Counted from the stretch's first letter, positions 25,901 to 40,867 are shown. The stretch: 64,000 nucleotides of DNA from Paractinoplanes polyasparticus (GCF_019710575.1 NZ_JAHWFK010000024.1:124001-188000), one strand, 5' to 3'. The notes: generated from the sequence alone by a model not told the origin. Made by a program: numbers and translations.

Positions 25901-26746
25901 GTGTCAACGCTGGTTCCTCCGCTCTTCGCCGGGCTGGTGGACGACGCGTCCCTGCTGCCGCCGAGCCCCACTGGCGTCGCCGAGGCCGTCGCCAAGCACG
26001 ACGAGCACCGTGCAGGCTGGTTCGCCGGCCTGCTCGGTCCCTTGCTCGTGCCCGCCTCGCTGATCGGCGCCGACCTGATCGCCCACGACGTGCCGTTCGC
26101 CCTGGTCGGTGATGTCAGCCTGGGCGCGCTGCCCATCGCGGTCGACAAGCTGCGGGCGGCCGGCGGGCGCGTCCTGCACATCGAGGCCGCCGTGGCGCGC
26201 CGCGGTGAGGACCCGCAACCCGGTCTCGCCGGTCTGCGCACGGTGTCCGAGGGCGATCGGGAGCTTCTGGTGTACGCCGAGATCCCGCTGAGCTGGGGCC
26301 TGCTGGGCGCCCTGGACACGGTGATGGAGGCCCGCGCCGCCGGTTTGCCGATGGCGCCCAAGTTCCGCGTCGGCGGGCTCGCCGCCGAACTGTTCCCGAC
26401 CCCGGTCGAACTGGCCGCTGTGCTCTGCGCGTGCCGCGACCGGCAGCTGCCGTTCCGGCTGGCCGCGGGCCTGCGCCACGCGATCCGGCACACCGACCCC
26501 GAGACCGGCTTCACCCACCACGGCTTCCTCAACGTGCTCACCGCGGCGATCAGCGCGCACGACGGCGGCGAGGTGGCCGAGGTGGCCGAGGTGCTCGCCG
26601 CCACCCACCCGGTGCCGCTGGTCGAGGCCTGCCGCGCCCGGCGTGGTGAGCCGCGGCCGTTGTTCGCCGGGTTCGGGGCGGTCGGCGTCGTCGAGCCGCT
26701 CACCGAGCTGGTGCGGCTCGGGCTGATCAACGGGGGCTACGAGTGA
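25901..26746 (+). CDS. Conserved-looking protein coupled to fumarylacetoacetase, function unknown
   Basis: The 281-residue soluble protein begins LFAGLVDDASLLPPSP and has a conserved-looking middle (MAPKFRVGGLAAELFPTP) and C-terminal segment (RLAAGLRHAIRH...GFTHHGFLNVL). I do not recognise the family. Its stop overlaps the fumarylacetoacetase start (four bases) and it is divergent from hmgA, so it is almost certainly part of tyrosine catabolism. The window shows no maleylacetoacetate isomerase, the step between HmgA and Fah; whether this protein fills it is speculation, and it does not look like a GST- or DinB-type isomerase. Confidence 0.7.
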   Translation: MSTLVPPLFAGLVDDASLLPPSPTGVAEAVAKHDEHRAGWFAGLLGPLLVPASLIGADLIAHDVPFALVGDVSLGALPIAVDKLRAAGGRVLHIEAAVARRGEDPQPGLAGLRTVSEGDRELLVYAEIPLSWGLLGALDTVMEARAAGLPMAPKFRVGGLAAELFPTPVELAAVLCACRDRQLPFRLAAGLRHAIRHTDPETGFTHHGFLNVLTAAISAHDGGEVAEVAEVLAATHPVPLVEACRARRGEPRPLFAGFGAVGVVEPLTELVRLGLINGGYE

Positions 26747-27840
26747 GCGGGTTCGGGCTCGACAATCTGCCGTACGGCGTGTTCAGCCGGCCCGGGGGTG
26801 AGCGGCGTCTCGGCGTACGGCTGGGGACCGACGTCGTTGATCTTTCGAGCCTGGGCGGGCACCTGGCCGCGGGCTCGCTCAACCCGCTGATGGCGGCCGG
26901 GCGCGCGGAATGGCGGGCCGCGCGGGAGGCCGTGATCGCGCACGTGACGGCCGGTCCGCCGCTGATCCCGCTGAGCGCGGTGACCCTGCACCTGCCGTTC
27001 GAGGTGGCCGACTACACCGACTTCTATTCGTCCGAGCAGCACGCGCTGACCGTCTCCAAGATTCTGCGGCCGAACGCTCCCGGCCTGCCGCCGCAGTGGA
27101 AGCACCTGCCGATCGGCTATCACGGCCGGTCGGCCACCGTGGTCGTCTCCGGCACCCCCATCCGGCGGCCGTCGGGCCAGATCGCCGAGGGGGTCTTCGG
27201 TCCGTCCCGGCGGCTCGACGTCGAGGCCGAGGTCGGCTTCGTGGTCGGCGTGCCCGGCCGGCGCCTCGCCACCACCGACTTCGCCGAGCACGTCTTCGGC
27301 CTCACGCTGGTCAACGACTGGTCGGCCCGCGACCTGCAGGCCTGGGAGTACCGCCCGCTCGGCCCGTTCCTGGCCAAGTCGTTCGCGACGTCGATCTCCC
27401 CGTGGGTCGTGCCGCTCGACGCGCTGGCCACCGTCCCGGCGGTTCCGCAGGATCCCGAGCCGCTCGACTACCTGCGTCCGTCCGGCCCCGGCTTCGACCT
27501 GCGCCTGAGCGTCGAATGGAACGACACCCCGGTCAGCCGCCCGCCGTTCGCCTCGATGTACTGGACGGCGGCCCAGCAGCTGGCCCACCTGACCAGCAAC
27601 GGCGCCGCCGTGCGGACGGGCGACCTGTACGCGTCGGGCACCGTCAGCGGCCCGGAACGCGACCAGGCCGGCTCGTTCCTCGAACTCACCTGGAACGGCA
27701 CCGAGCAGGTCAAACTGGCCGACGGCACGCGTCGTGGCTTCCTCGAAGACGGCGACCATGTGCGGATCGCGGGCACTGCGCGCTCGGCGGCCGGCACAGA
27801 GATATCTCTCGGCTCGGTTTCCGGGACGGTCGTCGCCTGA
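26743..27840 (+). CDS. fahA: Fumarylacetoacetase
   Basis: Last step of tyrosine degradation: fumarylacetoacetate to fumarate and acetoacetate. The 365-residue protein has the small N-terminal barrel and the FAH domain. The metal-binding and catalytic motif is ADYTDFYSSEQHA (usually SRQHA), followed by the acidic EAEVGFVVG strand and LVNDWSARDLQAWEY. All expected ligands (Asp, Glu, Glu, Asp) appear present. The ATG lies inside the upstream gene's stop region, indicating translational coupling. Confidence 0.93.
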   Translation: MSGFGLDNLPYGVFSRPGGERRLGVRLGTDVVDLSSLGGHLAAGSLNPLMAAGRAEWRAAREAVIAHVTAGPPLIPLSAVTLHLPFEVADYTDFYSSEQHALTVSKILRPNAPGLPPQWKHLPIGYHGRSATVVVSGTPIRRPSGQIAEGVFGPSRRLDVEAEVGFVVGVPGRRLATTDFAEHVFGLTLVNDWSARDLQAWEYRPLGPFLAKSFATSISPWVVPLDALATVPAVPQDPEPLDYLRPSGPGFDLRLSVEWNDTPVSRPPFASMYWTAAQQLAHLTSNGAAVRTGDLYASGTVSGPERDQAGSFLELTWNGTEQVKLADGTRRGFLEDGDHVRIAGTARSAAGTEISLGSVSGTVVA

Positions 27841-27873
27841 GTTCTGTCGTACGGTGTACGCGGGGGTGACGCT

Positions 27874-28332
27874 ATGTCGACGGTCGTGGTGACCCGCCTG
27901 ATCGACGCGCCGGTCGCGGCGGTCTGGCAGGTGTTCACCGATCTGGGCCGGCGCCGCGAGTGGCTCACCGCGGTCACCAGGGTCGAGGTGCGCAGCCACG
28001 GGCCGTTCGGCGCGGGCACGGTGTGGCGCGAGACCCGCAGCATGGCCGACGGCGGCGAGGTCACCGAGGAGTTCCGGGTCCGCGAGTGTGAGGTGCCCGA
28101 GCGGTTCGTGGTGACGTCGCCGGGCATCGGGGCCGACTATCGCATGACGTATTCGTTCGTGCCGATCATGTCGGGCCGTCATCGCGGCGGCACGATGGTG
28201 ACCGTGAAGCAGGACGGCTCGGCCACCGCCCCCGCCGGCCGCATCCTGGCGTTGATCTTCGGGGGTCTGGCCGCCGAGACGGCCGAGGGCGCCCTGCGGC
28301 GCGACCTCGACGATCTGGCCGCGGTCGCCTGA
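27874..28332 (+). CDS. SRPBCC (START-like) family protein
   Basis: The 152-residue protein is a single helix-grip domain: IDAPVAAVWQVFTDLGRRREWL at the N-terminus is the typical first strand and helices of polyketide-cyclase/START-like proteins, with a long C-terminal helix. These bind hydrophobic ligands or act as unspecific cyclases; the ligand is unknown. It starts 33 bp after fahA. Confidence 0.8.
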   Translation: MSTVVVTRLIDAPVAAVWQVFTDLGRRREWLTAVTRVEVRSHGPFGAGTVWRETRSMADGGEVTEEFRVRECEVPERFVVTSPGIGADYRMTYSFVPIMSGRHRGGTMVTVKQDGSATAPAGRILALIFGGLAAETAEGALRRDLDDLAAVA

Positions 28333-28346
28333 CATAGGCTGCCCGG

Positions 28347-30720
<2,374 letters not shown>

Positions 30721-30786
30721 CTAAGAGGTGATCTAGCATCGGGTCCATCTCACATTTCCGCGCCTGCTGTTAAGGAGAGCCGCACA

Positions 30787-31671
30787 GTGACGCTCAATCC
30801 GTGGCGCCTTCGGCTGCTGGTCGACCTCTCCATGTACGGCACGGTCCGCGCGGTCGCCCAGCGCGGCAATCACAGTCCGTCCGCGGTGTCCCAGCAGCTG
30901 GCCACCCTGGAACGGGAGACCGGCACGGCCCTGCTGGAACGCACCGGCCGCCGCGTGCGGCTCACCGCAGCCGGGGTGCTGCTGGCCGGCCGGGCCCGCG
31001 AGATCCTGGCCGCCATGGACGCGGCCGAGGCGTCGCTGCGCGGCCTGCGGGACGAGCCGGCCGGCACGGTGACGCTCGGGGCTTTTCAGAGCGCGATCCC
31101 GGCGCTGGCCGAGCCGGCCGTCGCCCGGCTGGCCGCACGGCATCCCGACGTCACCGTGGTGCTGCTCGAGATGGAACCGCACGTGAGCATGCCGGCCCTG
31201 CGCCGCGGCGACGTGGACGTCATCGTGACGACCACCGACTTCGTGGGCGCCGAACTCGACCCGGCGATCGATCTGGTGCCCCTGGCCGAGGACGAGGTCG
31301 TTCTGGTGCTGCCGGCCGGGCACCCGCTGGCCGCGCTGGAGGCGGTCGGCCTGGAAGCGTGCGCCGACCAGCGCTGGACCTTCGACGTGGCCGGCTCGTA
31401 CATGTCGGAACTGGCCACCCGCCTGTGCCGCGAGGCGGGCTTCGAGCCGACGGTGATCTGTCGCTTCAACAACTACATGCTGACGCTGCGGCACGTGGAA
31501 GCCGGCCGCTCGATCGCCTTGCTGCCCGCCCTGGCCGTGGATCCGCGCTACCGGGTGGTCACGAGGCCGTTGACGCCCGCGGTCTCCCGGCGCATCACGG
31601 CCGCGGCTCGCCGCGGAGTGGACAGCCGGCCCGAAGTCACCGCGGTGCTGACCGCCCTGCGCAGTAGATAA
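30787..31671 (+). CDS. dgdR: LysR-family regulator, probably DgdR
   Basis: The 294-residue protein has an N-terminal winged helix (FRLLVDL-like segment, then HSPSAVSQQLATLERETGTALL, the recognition helix) and a periplasmic-binding-protein-like effector domain. GTG 30787 has AAGGAGA directly upstream; the open frame continues into antisense dgdA but that part is a shadow. Divergent placement suggests it controls dgdA in response to a dialkylglycine. Confidence 0.85.
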   Translation: MTLNPWRLRLLVDLSMYGTVRAVAQRGNHSPSAVSQQLATLERETGTALLERTGRRVRLTAAGVLLAGRAREILAAMDAAEASLRGLRDEPAGTVTLGAFQSAIPALAEPAVARLAARHPDVTVVLLEMEPHVSMPALRRGDVDVIVTTTDFVGAELDPAIDLVPLAEDEVVLVLPAGHPLAALEAVGLEACADQRWTFDVAGSYMSELATRLCREAGFEPTVICRFNNYMLTLRHVEAGRSIALLPALAVDPRYRVVTRPLTPAVSRRITAAARRGVDSRPEVTAVLTALRSR

Positions 31672-31726
31672 GTTTGCTATGGTCCTCGAAACCGCTTGCA
31701 GATCGCAATCGCTCTGGAGGTTCGCG

Positions 31727-32332
31727 GTGCTCGACACCACCTGCCACATGTCGATCTCGTTGGACGGCTTCGTCGCCGGGCCGGACCAGAGCCGCGAGAA
31801 CCCCCTGGGTGTGCGGGGACGCGAAGTGCACGGCTGGCACATCGGCGACCCACGGGCCACCGAGGCCGACAAGCTCGCGGCGTCCTGGCTCATGCGCCCC
31901 CGCGGCGCGTACGTGATGGGCCGCAACATGTACGGCCCGATCCGTGGCGACTGGGACGAGGAATGGTCGGGCTGGTGGGGCGCCGAACCGCCGTACCACG
32001 CGCCGGTGTTCGTGCTGACCCACCACGCCCACAAACCGATCGAGATGGAGGGCGGGACGACCTTCCACTTCGTCACCGAGGGCTTCGACGCTGCGTATGC
32101 GGCGGCGCTCAAGGCTGCTGACGGCAAGGGCGTGGACATCGCCGGGGGCGCCTCGACCGTCCGGCAGGCCCTGATCGCCGACGTGATCGACGAGCTCACC
32201 CTCGACATCGCCCCGGTCCTGCTCGGCTCGGGCGAGCGCATCTTCGACGGGGTCGAGTCGTTCGGCTTCGAGCCGGTCGAGGTGCTGCATTCACCCCTGA
32301 CCACCCACATCCGCTACCGCCGAGCGGGCTGA
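31727..32332 (+). CDS. Dihydrofolate reductase / RibD C-terminal-like protein
   Basis: The 201-residue protein has the reductase fold: HMSISLDGFVAGPDQ at the N-terminus, the NADPH-binding YVMGRNMYGP, and ADVIDELTLDIAPVLLGSGERIF near the end. Such proteins are NADPH reductases related to RibD, not true folate enzymes. GTG 31727 is preceded by GGAGG at six bases; a frame beginning at 31679 lacks a good site. Substrate unknown. Confidence 0.8.
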   Translation: MLDTTCHMSISLDGFVAGPDQSRENPLGVRGREVHGWHIGDPRATEADKLAASWLMRPRGAYVMGRNMYGPIRGDWDEEWSGWWGAEPPYHAPVFVLTHHAHKPIEMEGGTTFHFVTEGFDAAYAAALKAADGKGVDIAGGASTVRQALIADVIDELTLDIAPVLLGSGERIFDGVESFGFEPVEVLHSPLTTHIRYRRAG

Positions 32333-32339
32333 CCCCCAC

Positions 32340-34529
32340 TCAGGCGGACGTGAGCAGCCGGTGGCGACCGGTGGTCCAGCCGAGGAGCCGCAACTCGTCG
32401 GTGATCCGGCCGCCCATGGCGACGCGCCGGAGCCCAGTCAGAGCCGGCTCGATCCTTGTCCGCACGCCGGCCGGCGCCTTGGCCAGTTCGGCCTGGAACT
32501 CCTCGAGCAGCGGCCCGGGGTCGCCGGCGTCGGGGAGCGACAAGAAGAAGATCAAGTGCCGCCACGCGTACGCGACGTCCTTGATCACCGGTAGCGGGCG
32601 GGGATTGCGCTCGATCCGGGCGGCCAGCCTGAGCACGGTGGCGAAACTACGCCGTGCCGGCCCGGCCCAGCCGCCTGCCGAGTCGATGCCGACCGCGTGG
32701 ACGAGGGTGGCCAGGTTGTGGGTGGTCAGGATCTGCGCCTGCTCGATCACCATGCCGTTGGCCGCCACGGAGAATTCCCGGCGGGGCACGGCGGCCCGGG
32801 CCCGGCACAACGCGTCGAACGCGGCGCCGTTGTTGTCCGGCGCCGGTAGGACCCGGTAGTCGATGCCGTAGTAGCGGGCGTACAGGCCGCCGGTCAGGAG
32901 ATCCCCGGCCAGGTGGGCCGCACGCAGGAACTTGAGCGAGAACCGTCCCATGAAGATGTCGGCCGCGAGCTCCTCCACCCACGGCAGCTGCAGACCGGCC
33001 TCCTGGGACAGGCCCGCGAGTTCCCGCATGAGCGGGTTGGGCAGCAGCGTCGCCGGGAACCCGTCCACCGCGAGCTCCCCGAGCCGGCGCAACGTCTCGT
33101 GCGCGTCGCGGCGAGTCTCGTCACCCTCCTCCCGGTACGGGCGCAGGGCCTGCACCCAGGGCAGCTCGGTCAGCCGCACCTGGTGCTGCAGGTTCACCAG
33201 CAGCAGGGAGCGCCGCTGGCGGAAGGCTCGGTACGTCGCGGCCATCAACGTCTGCAAGGCCGGATCCGGATACGCCGCCGCGCTCGTCTGTGCCGCGAGC
33301 TGAGGCACGAGCTCGGCCAGCACCTCGGCCGAGGGCAGCACCCCGGCCGCGATCAGATCGTCCACCCGACCGGCCGTCGCGCGCCGGACGACCCGCTGGA
33401 TCGACATGGGGATCGGCCGGCCCGCCACCACCCCGTGCTCGCGGGCCTCGACCTCGTCGGGCGGCTCGCACACGGCGACCACGTTGCGAATGCCCATCGC
33501 GGGGTCGAGGGCCGCCACCCGGGACACCACCACCCGGGCCAGTTGGTGATGGCCGGGGAGGGCGGCCACCCGGGCCTGGACGAGGCGGAGCGCGGTGTGC
33601 TCCGGCGACCCGGGCCGGCCCCGGCGCGACACCATGGCGGTCACGACGGATCGCAGCAGACCAAGCTGCCTGGGTGTGAGCTCGTTACCACGGACGACGT
33701 CGTGAGCCGCGGCACGCAGGACCGGCAGGTTCTCCTTCGGCTTCCGGTGCTTGCTGCAGCGGGTGTGCGCGACCGCGAGAGCGTCGTAGCGAGCGAGCAG
33801 TTCCTCGGCGCGACCGTGCCAACCGGCCGGGAAGACCGTCGCCACCGGGTCGCCGGTCGTCAGCCACAGGGTCAGCAGCTCGTCGGCGAACGGATTCCAC
33901 ACCGTCATGGCCTCGCGCATCGCCTCGACCTGAGAGTTCTCGCGCCGAGCGGCCAAGGCCGCCCGCACCTCGCCGGCGTCGGCCCGCCACACCACGGACG
34001 GGTCCTGCTCGCCCGCGTCCGCCGGTACCGGGCTGAAACTCAACTGCCCGCCGTACGGACCGATCTCCTCCAGCAGGCTGAGCGCGCGCGTCCGGTCACC
34101 AGAGCGCAGCAGCCAGGCCACCGCGAGCAGGGCCGCCTGCTCCGCGAACTCGAGCCGGTAGTGGCCGGTATCCAGCCGAGAGCACAACTCGGCCTGCCCG
34201 ACGTTGGTCAGGTAGTACGCGAACACCGCTGCTCGATCGTCGGCGACCGCCGCCTCGTGCGGGCGCAACGGCCCGCCCGCAGCCGCCGTGCCGGTCGCGA
34301 AGCCACCTCGGACGACCTCCGGCGTGACCCAGGCCGGAAGCCCCGCCACTGGCGTACGCGAGCCGATCCGCAACGCGCCGGCGGCCATCCCGGTCAGCAC
34401 CCGCATCCAGCGGGCGACCCGCGTCTCCGCGCGCGACCGGGTCGCCGCGTCCTCGTGGGTCAGCGCGGTGACGAACGCGGCCGCCAGCTGCTCCTGCGGG
34501 TACGACTCGCCCGCCTGCTCACTCTGCAT
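32340..34529 (-). CDS. Large cytoplasmic protein, function unknown
   Basis: The 729-residue, mostly helical, Arg/Ala/Leu-rich protein has no signal peptide, membrane span or P-loop. The segment HTRCSKHRKPKENLP is notable for a Cys/His pair but not a recognisable finger. I do not recognise the family. ATG 34529 was chosen; it lies two bases from the 3' end of a tRNA-like gene and has no ribosome site, so the true start could be further in, or the message could be produced by processing of a joint transcript. Confidence 0.6.
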   Translation of the reverse strand: MQSEQAGESYPQEQLAAAFVTALTHEDAATRSRAETRVARWMRVLTGMAAGALRIGSRTPVAGLPAWVTPEVVRGGFATGTAAAGGPLRPHEAAVADDRAAVFAYYLTNVGQAELCSRLDTGHYRLEFAEQAALLAVAWLLRSGDRTRALSLLEEIGPYGGQLSFSPVPADAGEQDPSVVWRADAGEVRAALAARRENSQVEAMREAMTVWNPFADELLTLWLTTGDPVATVFPAGWHGRAEELLARYDALAVAHTRCSKHRKPKENLPVLRAAAHDVVRGNELTPRQLGLLRSVVTAMVSRRGRPGSPEHTALRLVQARVAALPGHHQLARVVVSRVAALDPAMGIRNVVAVCEPPDEVEAREHGVVAGRPIPMSIQRVVRRATAGRVDDLIAAGVLPSAEVLAELVPQLAAQTSAAAYPDPALQTLMAATYRAFRQRRSLLLVNLQHQVRLTELPWVQALRPYREEGDETRRDAHETLRRLGELAVDGFPATLLPNPLMRELAGLSQEAGLQLPWVEELAADIFMGRFSLKFLRAAHLAGDLLTGGLYARYYGIDYRVLPAPDNNGAAFDALCRARAAVPRREFSVAANGMVIEQAQILTTHNLATLVHAVGIDSAGGWAGPARRSFATVLRLAARIERNPRPLPVIKDVAYAWRHLIFFLSLPDAGDPGPLLEEFQAELAKAPAGVRTRIEPALTGLRRVAMGGRITDELRLLGWTTGRHRLLTSA

Positions 34530-34530
34530 G

Positions 34531-34604
34531 CCGGCGTGGCAGGTTCCGCCCCTGCGCCCTCCGGGTCCGTAGCCCGATGCTCTGGCTGACTGAGCTACAC
34601 GCCG
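34531..34604 (-). tRNA. tRNA-Arg(ACG)-like gene with altered D- and T-loops
   Basis: 74 nt fold exactly as a tRNA: acceptor CGGCGTG/CACGCCG (7 bp), D stem GCTC/GAGC, anticodon stem TCGGG/CCCGG with loop CTACGGA (anticodon ACG, Arg), T stem GCAGG/CCTGC, discriminator G, no encoded CCA. Two things are abnormal. The T-loop is GGCGGAA instead of TTCRANN, and the D-loop reads AGTCAGCCA, replacing the G18G19 pair with AG. These two loops normally dock to form the elbow. It is either a decaying pseudogene or a special tRNA. Confidence 0.6.
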
Positions 34605-34710
34605 CCCGCAGACCTTAAGACAGAGCATTACTCGCTGTCATCGAGTTTGCCCCACCGCCGACTGTCCGCACGGCAATGGGGCGTCAGCAGAACGGGCCGC
34701 TCGGCCCGGA

Positions 34711-36378
<1,668 letters not shown>

Positions 36379-36448
36379 GAGCGGAAAGCCTAGACAAGCC
36401 ACCGGGGCATCGGCGAACCACTCCGCCCCTGCGCGCATACCAGTTCGG

Positions 36449-37753
36449 TCAAGTAAACGGAATATAGGCCATCTCGCGCCCGGCGACGGCGATCAGGCCG
36501 CCCGGTCCGACGGCGAAGACCTCCGCGCCCGTACGAAGATCAGCCAGCACCCGCCCGGTGCCGGGCGCCACGGCCACGACGCGCTCCGGCTTCCGGCTCG
36601 TGATCACCGCCGCGTACGGCGTGATCGCCGCTGCCCCGCCCTCGCCGACCGGCCGTGACCAGGTCGTCCGGCCCCGGCTGAAGCCGTAGCCGCGCAGCGT
36701 CCGGCCGTCGGCGCTGCGGATCACGGCGTGGTTGTCGTTGACCGCGAGCACAGTCTCGCCCTTGGCTCCGCGCCACAGCAGCCGCCCGTCGTGCGCCGCC
36801 AGCAGCTCCTGCCGGCCGGTCGGGTCGACGCCCAGGATCACGTCCTCGCCGCCCGCCGGGTCGTGTTCCTGCTTGCAATTCGAGCCGTTGTCGGCGGTAC
36901 GCAGATTGAGCCCTTCGCGCCGCCAGACCGCCGCCGATGACGGCGGGTCGGTCGCCACCACGCCGTAGTAGCAGGTGCCGTCCTGTGCCGTGCCGGTCAC
37001 CGTGAGCACCCGTCCGCCGGCGATGGCAACGCGCTGATCGGCGCCCGGCTCGGCGACCTGCACGACCTTGCCGGTGGCGGTGTCGATCACGCGGATCTTG
37101 CCGTCGTCGGGCAGCCCGATCAGGCTGGGCATCAGGCGGGGCCGGGCCACATCGTCGTCGACCCGGTCGGCCGTGAGCTGCTTGGTGTCGGGCAGGTCGG
37201 GGTTGGCCGCATTGAGCACGAACCCGATGCCGCCGGTGTCGACGGTCCAGAGAGGCTTGGCGCCGCGCGGGGCCCACGAGGTCAATCGGCAGTCACCACC
37301 CCCGGCGCAGTGCAGGTCGAGCAGCGCGTCGCGGTAGGTCCAGACCGCGGTGGCCTCGGTGTCGGCCCGCAGCACGGCGCCGCTGCGCGGGTCGAGCACC
37401 TGGTAGCCCTTGGTCAGCAGCCGGCCGGTGGCGACCACCGCGTCGTTGCCGCTGCCCGAGATCGAGGCCCAGTCGGCGTCGCTGTCCCAGAGCTTGATCC
37501 CGGCGGTGATCCCGTACGCCTCGATCGACGTCCGGTATTCAACGACGACCGCGTCGCCGACCACCGCGACGCTCTGCGGGCTGCCGCCGATGCGCTGCTG
37601 CCACCGGGCCGCCCCGCCGGCGATCGGCTCGCTCGTGTTGACCCAGGCCCAGACCTGTGGCCAGGGATTCCACACGCCGGTGGTGGCCAGCACGATCACG
37701 ATCACGATCGCGACCAGCGCGTACCCCTTCCAGGGGCTGCCACCCGACGCCAT
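36449..37753 (-). CDS. Membrane-anchored beta-propeller (PQQ-like) protein
   Basis: ATG 37753 begins [10 protein letters not shown] followed by one membrane helix (about residues 10-27). The remaining ~400 residues are outside the membrane and contain propeller-type repeats ([48 protein letters not shown]) and three or more cysteines. Role unknown; it is divergent from hpd. Confidence 0.7.
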   Translation of the reverse strand: MASGGSPWKGYALVAIVIVIVLATTGVWNPWPQVWAWVNTSEPIAGGAARWQQRIGGSPQSVAVVGDAVVVEYRTSIEAYGITAGIKLWDSDADWASISGSGNDAVVATGRLLTKGYQVLDPRSGAVLRADTEATAVWTYRDALLDLHCAGGGDCRLTSWAPRGAKPLWTVDTGGIGFVLNAANPDLPDTKQLTADRVDDDVARPRLMPSLIGLPDDGKIRVIDTATGKVVQVAEPGADQRVAIAGGRVLTVTGTAQDGTCYYGVVATDPPSSAAVWRREGLNLRTADNGSNCKQEHDPAGGEDVILGVDPTGRQELLAAHDGRLLWRGAKGETVLAVNDNHAVIRSADGRTLRGYGFSRGRTTWSRPVGEGGAAAITPYAAVITSRKPERVVAVAPGTGRVLADLRTGAEVFAVGPGGLIAVAGREMAYIPFT

Positions 37754-37831
37754 GCGCGACACGCTAGCCAGGTCAATCACCCGGACGAAGGATCTTGATT
37801 TGCCCGTGTCGATGGTATTTGCCGGATATAG

Positions 37832-39115
<1,284 letters not shown>

Positions 39116-39125
39116 CACTGTTCGC

Positions 39126-39719
39126 GTGAACCAGCCACCTGGGTACGGGCCGCCGCCGGGCTATCCGGCGGGGCCCGGCTATCTGCCGCCCCCGCCGCCG
39201 CTCCTGAGTCCGGCCGGCGTTCCCCTCGCCGACTTCGCTCAGCGCCTGCTGGCGTACATGATCGACGTCGGGCTGCTCCTGGTGGTGAGCATCGTGCTGT
39301 TCCTCCCCGCCTTCCTGGTCTTCATCAACCAGCTCGACGCCACCGATCCCGCGTCGTACGGCCCCGAGGCCGGGTTCGGCGAGGTGTTCAACGACTTCTT
39401 CCTGCCGGTGCTGCTGTTCGAGCTGGGCTTCCTGGTGGTCTCGCTGCTGCTCTACTACCTGTACGTGGTGGAGTACATGCACCGGAGCGGGCAGACCCTG
39501 GGCAAGAAGGCCATGAAGATCCGCGTGGTGCCGCTCGACCCGAACCGCACGCTCACCCGGGGCATCGCCGCCAAGCGTTATTTCATCGAGTACATCGCCG
39601 GGATGTTCGTGCCGGCCTTCAGCTGGATCGACGGATTGTGGCAACTGTGGGACAAGCCGTACCAGCAGACCCTGCACGACAAGTTCGCCCAGACGGTGGT
39701 CGTTAAGGTTTCTCCATGA
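39126..39719 (+). CDS. RDD-family membrane protein
   Basis: A Pro/Gly/Tyr-rich cytoplasmic N-terminus (~30 residues) precedes an RDD domain with three or four helices; the family Arg and Asp residues are in FAQRLLAYMIDVGLLL, with SGQTLGKKAMKIRVV later. Function of RDD proteins is mostly unknown (some are ion exchangers). GTG start, 10 bp after hpd. Its stop overlaps the next RDD gene. Confidence 0.8.
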   Translation: MNQPPGYGPPPGYPAGPGYLPPPPPLLSPAGVPLADFAQRLLAYMIDVGLLLVVSIVLFLPAFLVFINQLDATDPASYGPEAGFGEVFNDFFLPVLLFELGFLVVSLLLYYLYVVEYMHRSGQTLGKKAMKIRVVPLDPNRTLTRGIAAKRYFIEYIAGMFVPAFSWIDGLWQLWDKPYQQTLHDKFAQTVVVKVSP

Positions 39720-40828
39720 GCTCGCTGCCCGCCGGTTGGTACAAAGACCCCGCCGAGCCCGATACCCAGCGTTACTGGGACGGGGAAGGATGGCTGGGCA
39801 AGGCCATCCCAGCCGACGCGGTCCCGCCCGAAGGGCCGCCCCCGGTCGAGGAGGAGCCGCCGCCGGCCGCCCCGGCATCGGAAACTCCGACGTCGGGGAT
39901 TCAGGCCACCCCGCCCGCGTCGACAACCCCCCAGTCCCCGCCGCCCGGTTGGGGCCCGCAGCCGCCGCCTCCGCCGGGCTGGCAGCCTCCCCCCGGCTGG
40001 CAGCCGCCACCGGCGTGGCAGCCCCCGCCCGGCGCGCAGCCTCCCCCGGGTTGGCAGGCGCCGCCCGGCGCGCAGCCTCCCCCGGGTTGGCAGGCGCCGC
40101 CCGGCTCGCAACTGCCGCCAGGTTCACAGCCGCCGCCCGGTTGGCAGCCGCCTCCGGGGTGGCAGCCGCCGCCCGGCTGGCAGCAGATGCCGCCCGGCAT
40201 GCGCGCGGGCATGTACCCGCCGATCCAGGCCCGCCCGCACGGGTTCGCGCTGGCCGGGCTGGGTCCGCGGCTGCTCGCCCGGCTCATCGACATCCTCGCG
40301 GTGCTGCTGCTCAACATCGTGATCAACGGCTGGTTCGCGTACCAGTGGGCCCGCGAGTTCGTGCCGATGTACCGGGCCACCATCGACGAGATGGCCAACG
40401 GCGGCAGCGCGTGGGACGTGCAGGCCTCGGGCCGCATGGACGGTCTGCTCTGGGCCATGCTGATCATCGCCACCCTGCTCTGGCTGGCCTATGAGGCCCC
40501 GGCGATCGGCAGCAGCGGCCAGACGCTGGGTAAACGCCTCATGCGCATCAAGGTCGTCGCCGTCGAGGACACCAAGCCACTCGGCTTCGGCCGCGCGTTC
40601 GGCCGCTGGGCCCGCCTGGGCCTGTGGACCCCGGCCTGGGGCTGCGCCGGGATCGGCTTCGTGCTGCAGCTCATCGATTGCGTGTCGCCGGTCTTCGACC
40701 AGCAGTTGCGCCAGGCTTTCCACGACAAGACGGCGCGCACGGTCGTGGTCGCGCTGCCGCCCGACGACCGCCGGCCCGTCGACGCCACCACCAGCGGCGG
40801 CGGAAACGGCACCTCCCATCAGGGATGA
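39716..40828 (+). CDS. DUF2510-type N-terminus plus Pro-rich repeats plus RDD domain
   Basis: The N-terminus PAGWYKDPAEPDTQRYWDG is the small DUF2510 module. Residues ~75-165 are a low-complexity run built on PPPGWQ/PPPGAQ repeats, about a dozen units. The C-terminal part is an RDD membrane domain (RLIDILAVLLLN, SGQTLGKRLMRIKVV). It overlaps the preceding RDD gene by four bases, so the pair probably forms one membrane complex. The repeat tract is prone to length variation. Confidence 0.8.
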   Translation: MSSLPAGWYKDPAEPDTQRYWDGEGWLGKAIPADAVPPEGPPPVEEEPPPAAPASETPTSGIQATPPASTTPQSPPPGWGPQPPPPPGWQPPPGWQPPPAWQPPPGAQPPPGWQAPPGAQPPPGWQAPPGSQLPPGSQPPPGWQPPPGWQPPPGWQQMPPGMRAGMYPPIQARPHGFALAGLGPRLLARLIDILAVLLLNIVINGWFAYQWAREFVPMYRATIDEMANGGSAWDVQASGRMDGLLWAMLIIATLLWLAYEAPAIGSSGQTLGKRLMRIKVVAVEDTKPLGFGRAFGRWARLGLWTPAWGCAGIGFVLQLIDCVSPVFDQQLRQAFHDKTARTVVVALPPDDRRPVDATTSGGGNGTSHQG

Positions 40829-40867
40829 CTTACACACCGCCCGCCAACCGGACCGAAGGCTGATGCC

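Noticed and set aside
34530-34628. Longer N-terminus for the 729-residue protein reading through the tRNA-like gene
   Set aside because: It would translate the tRNA-like structure; no ribosome site supports it.
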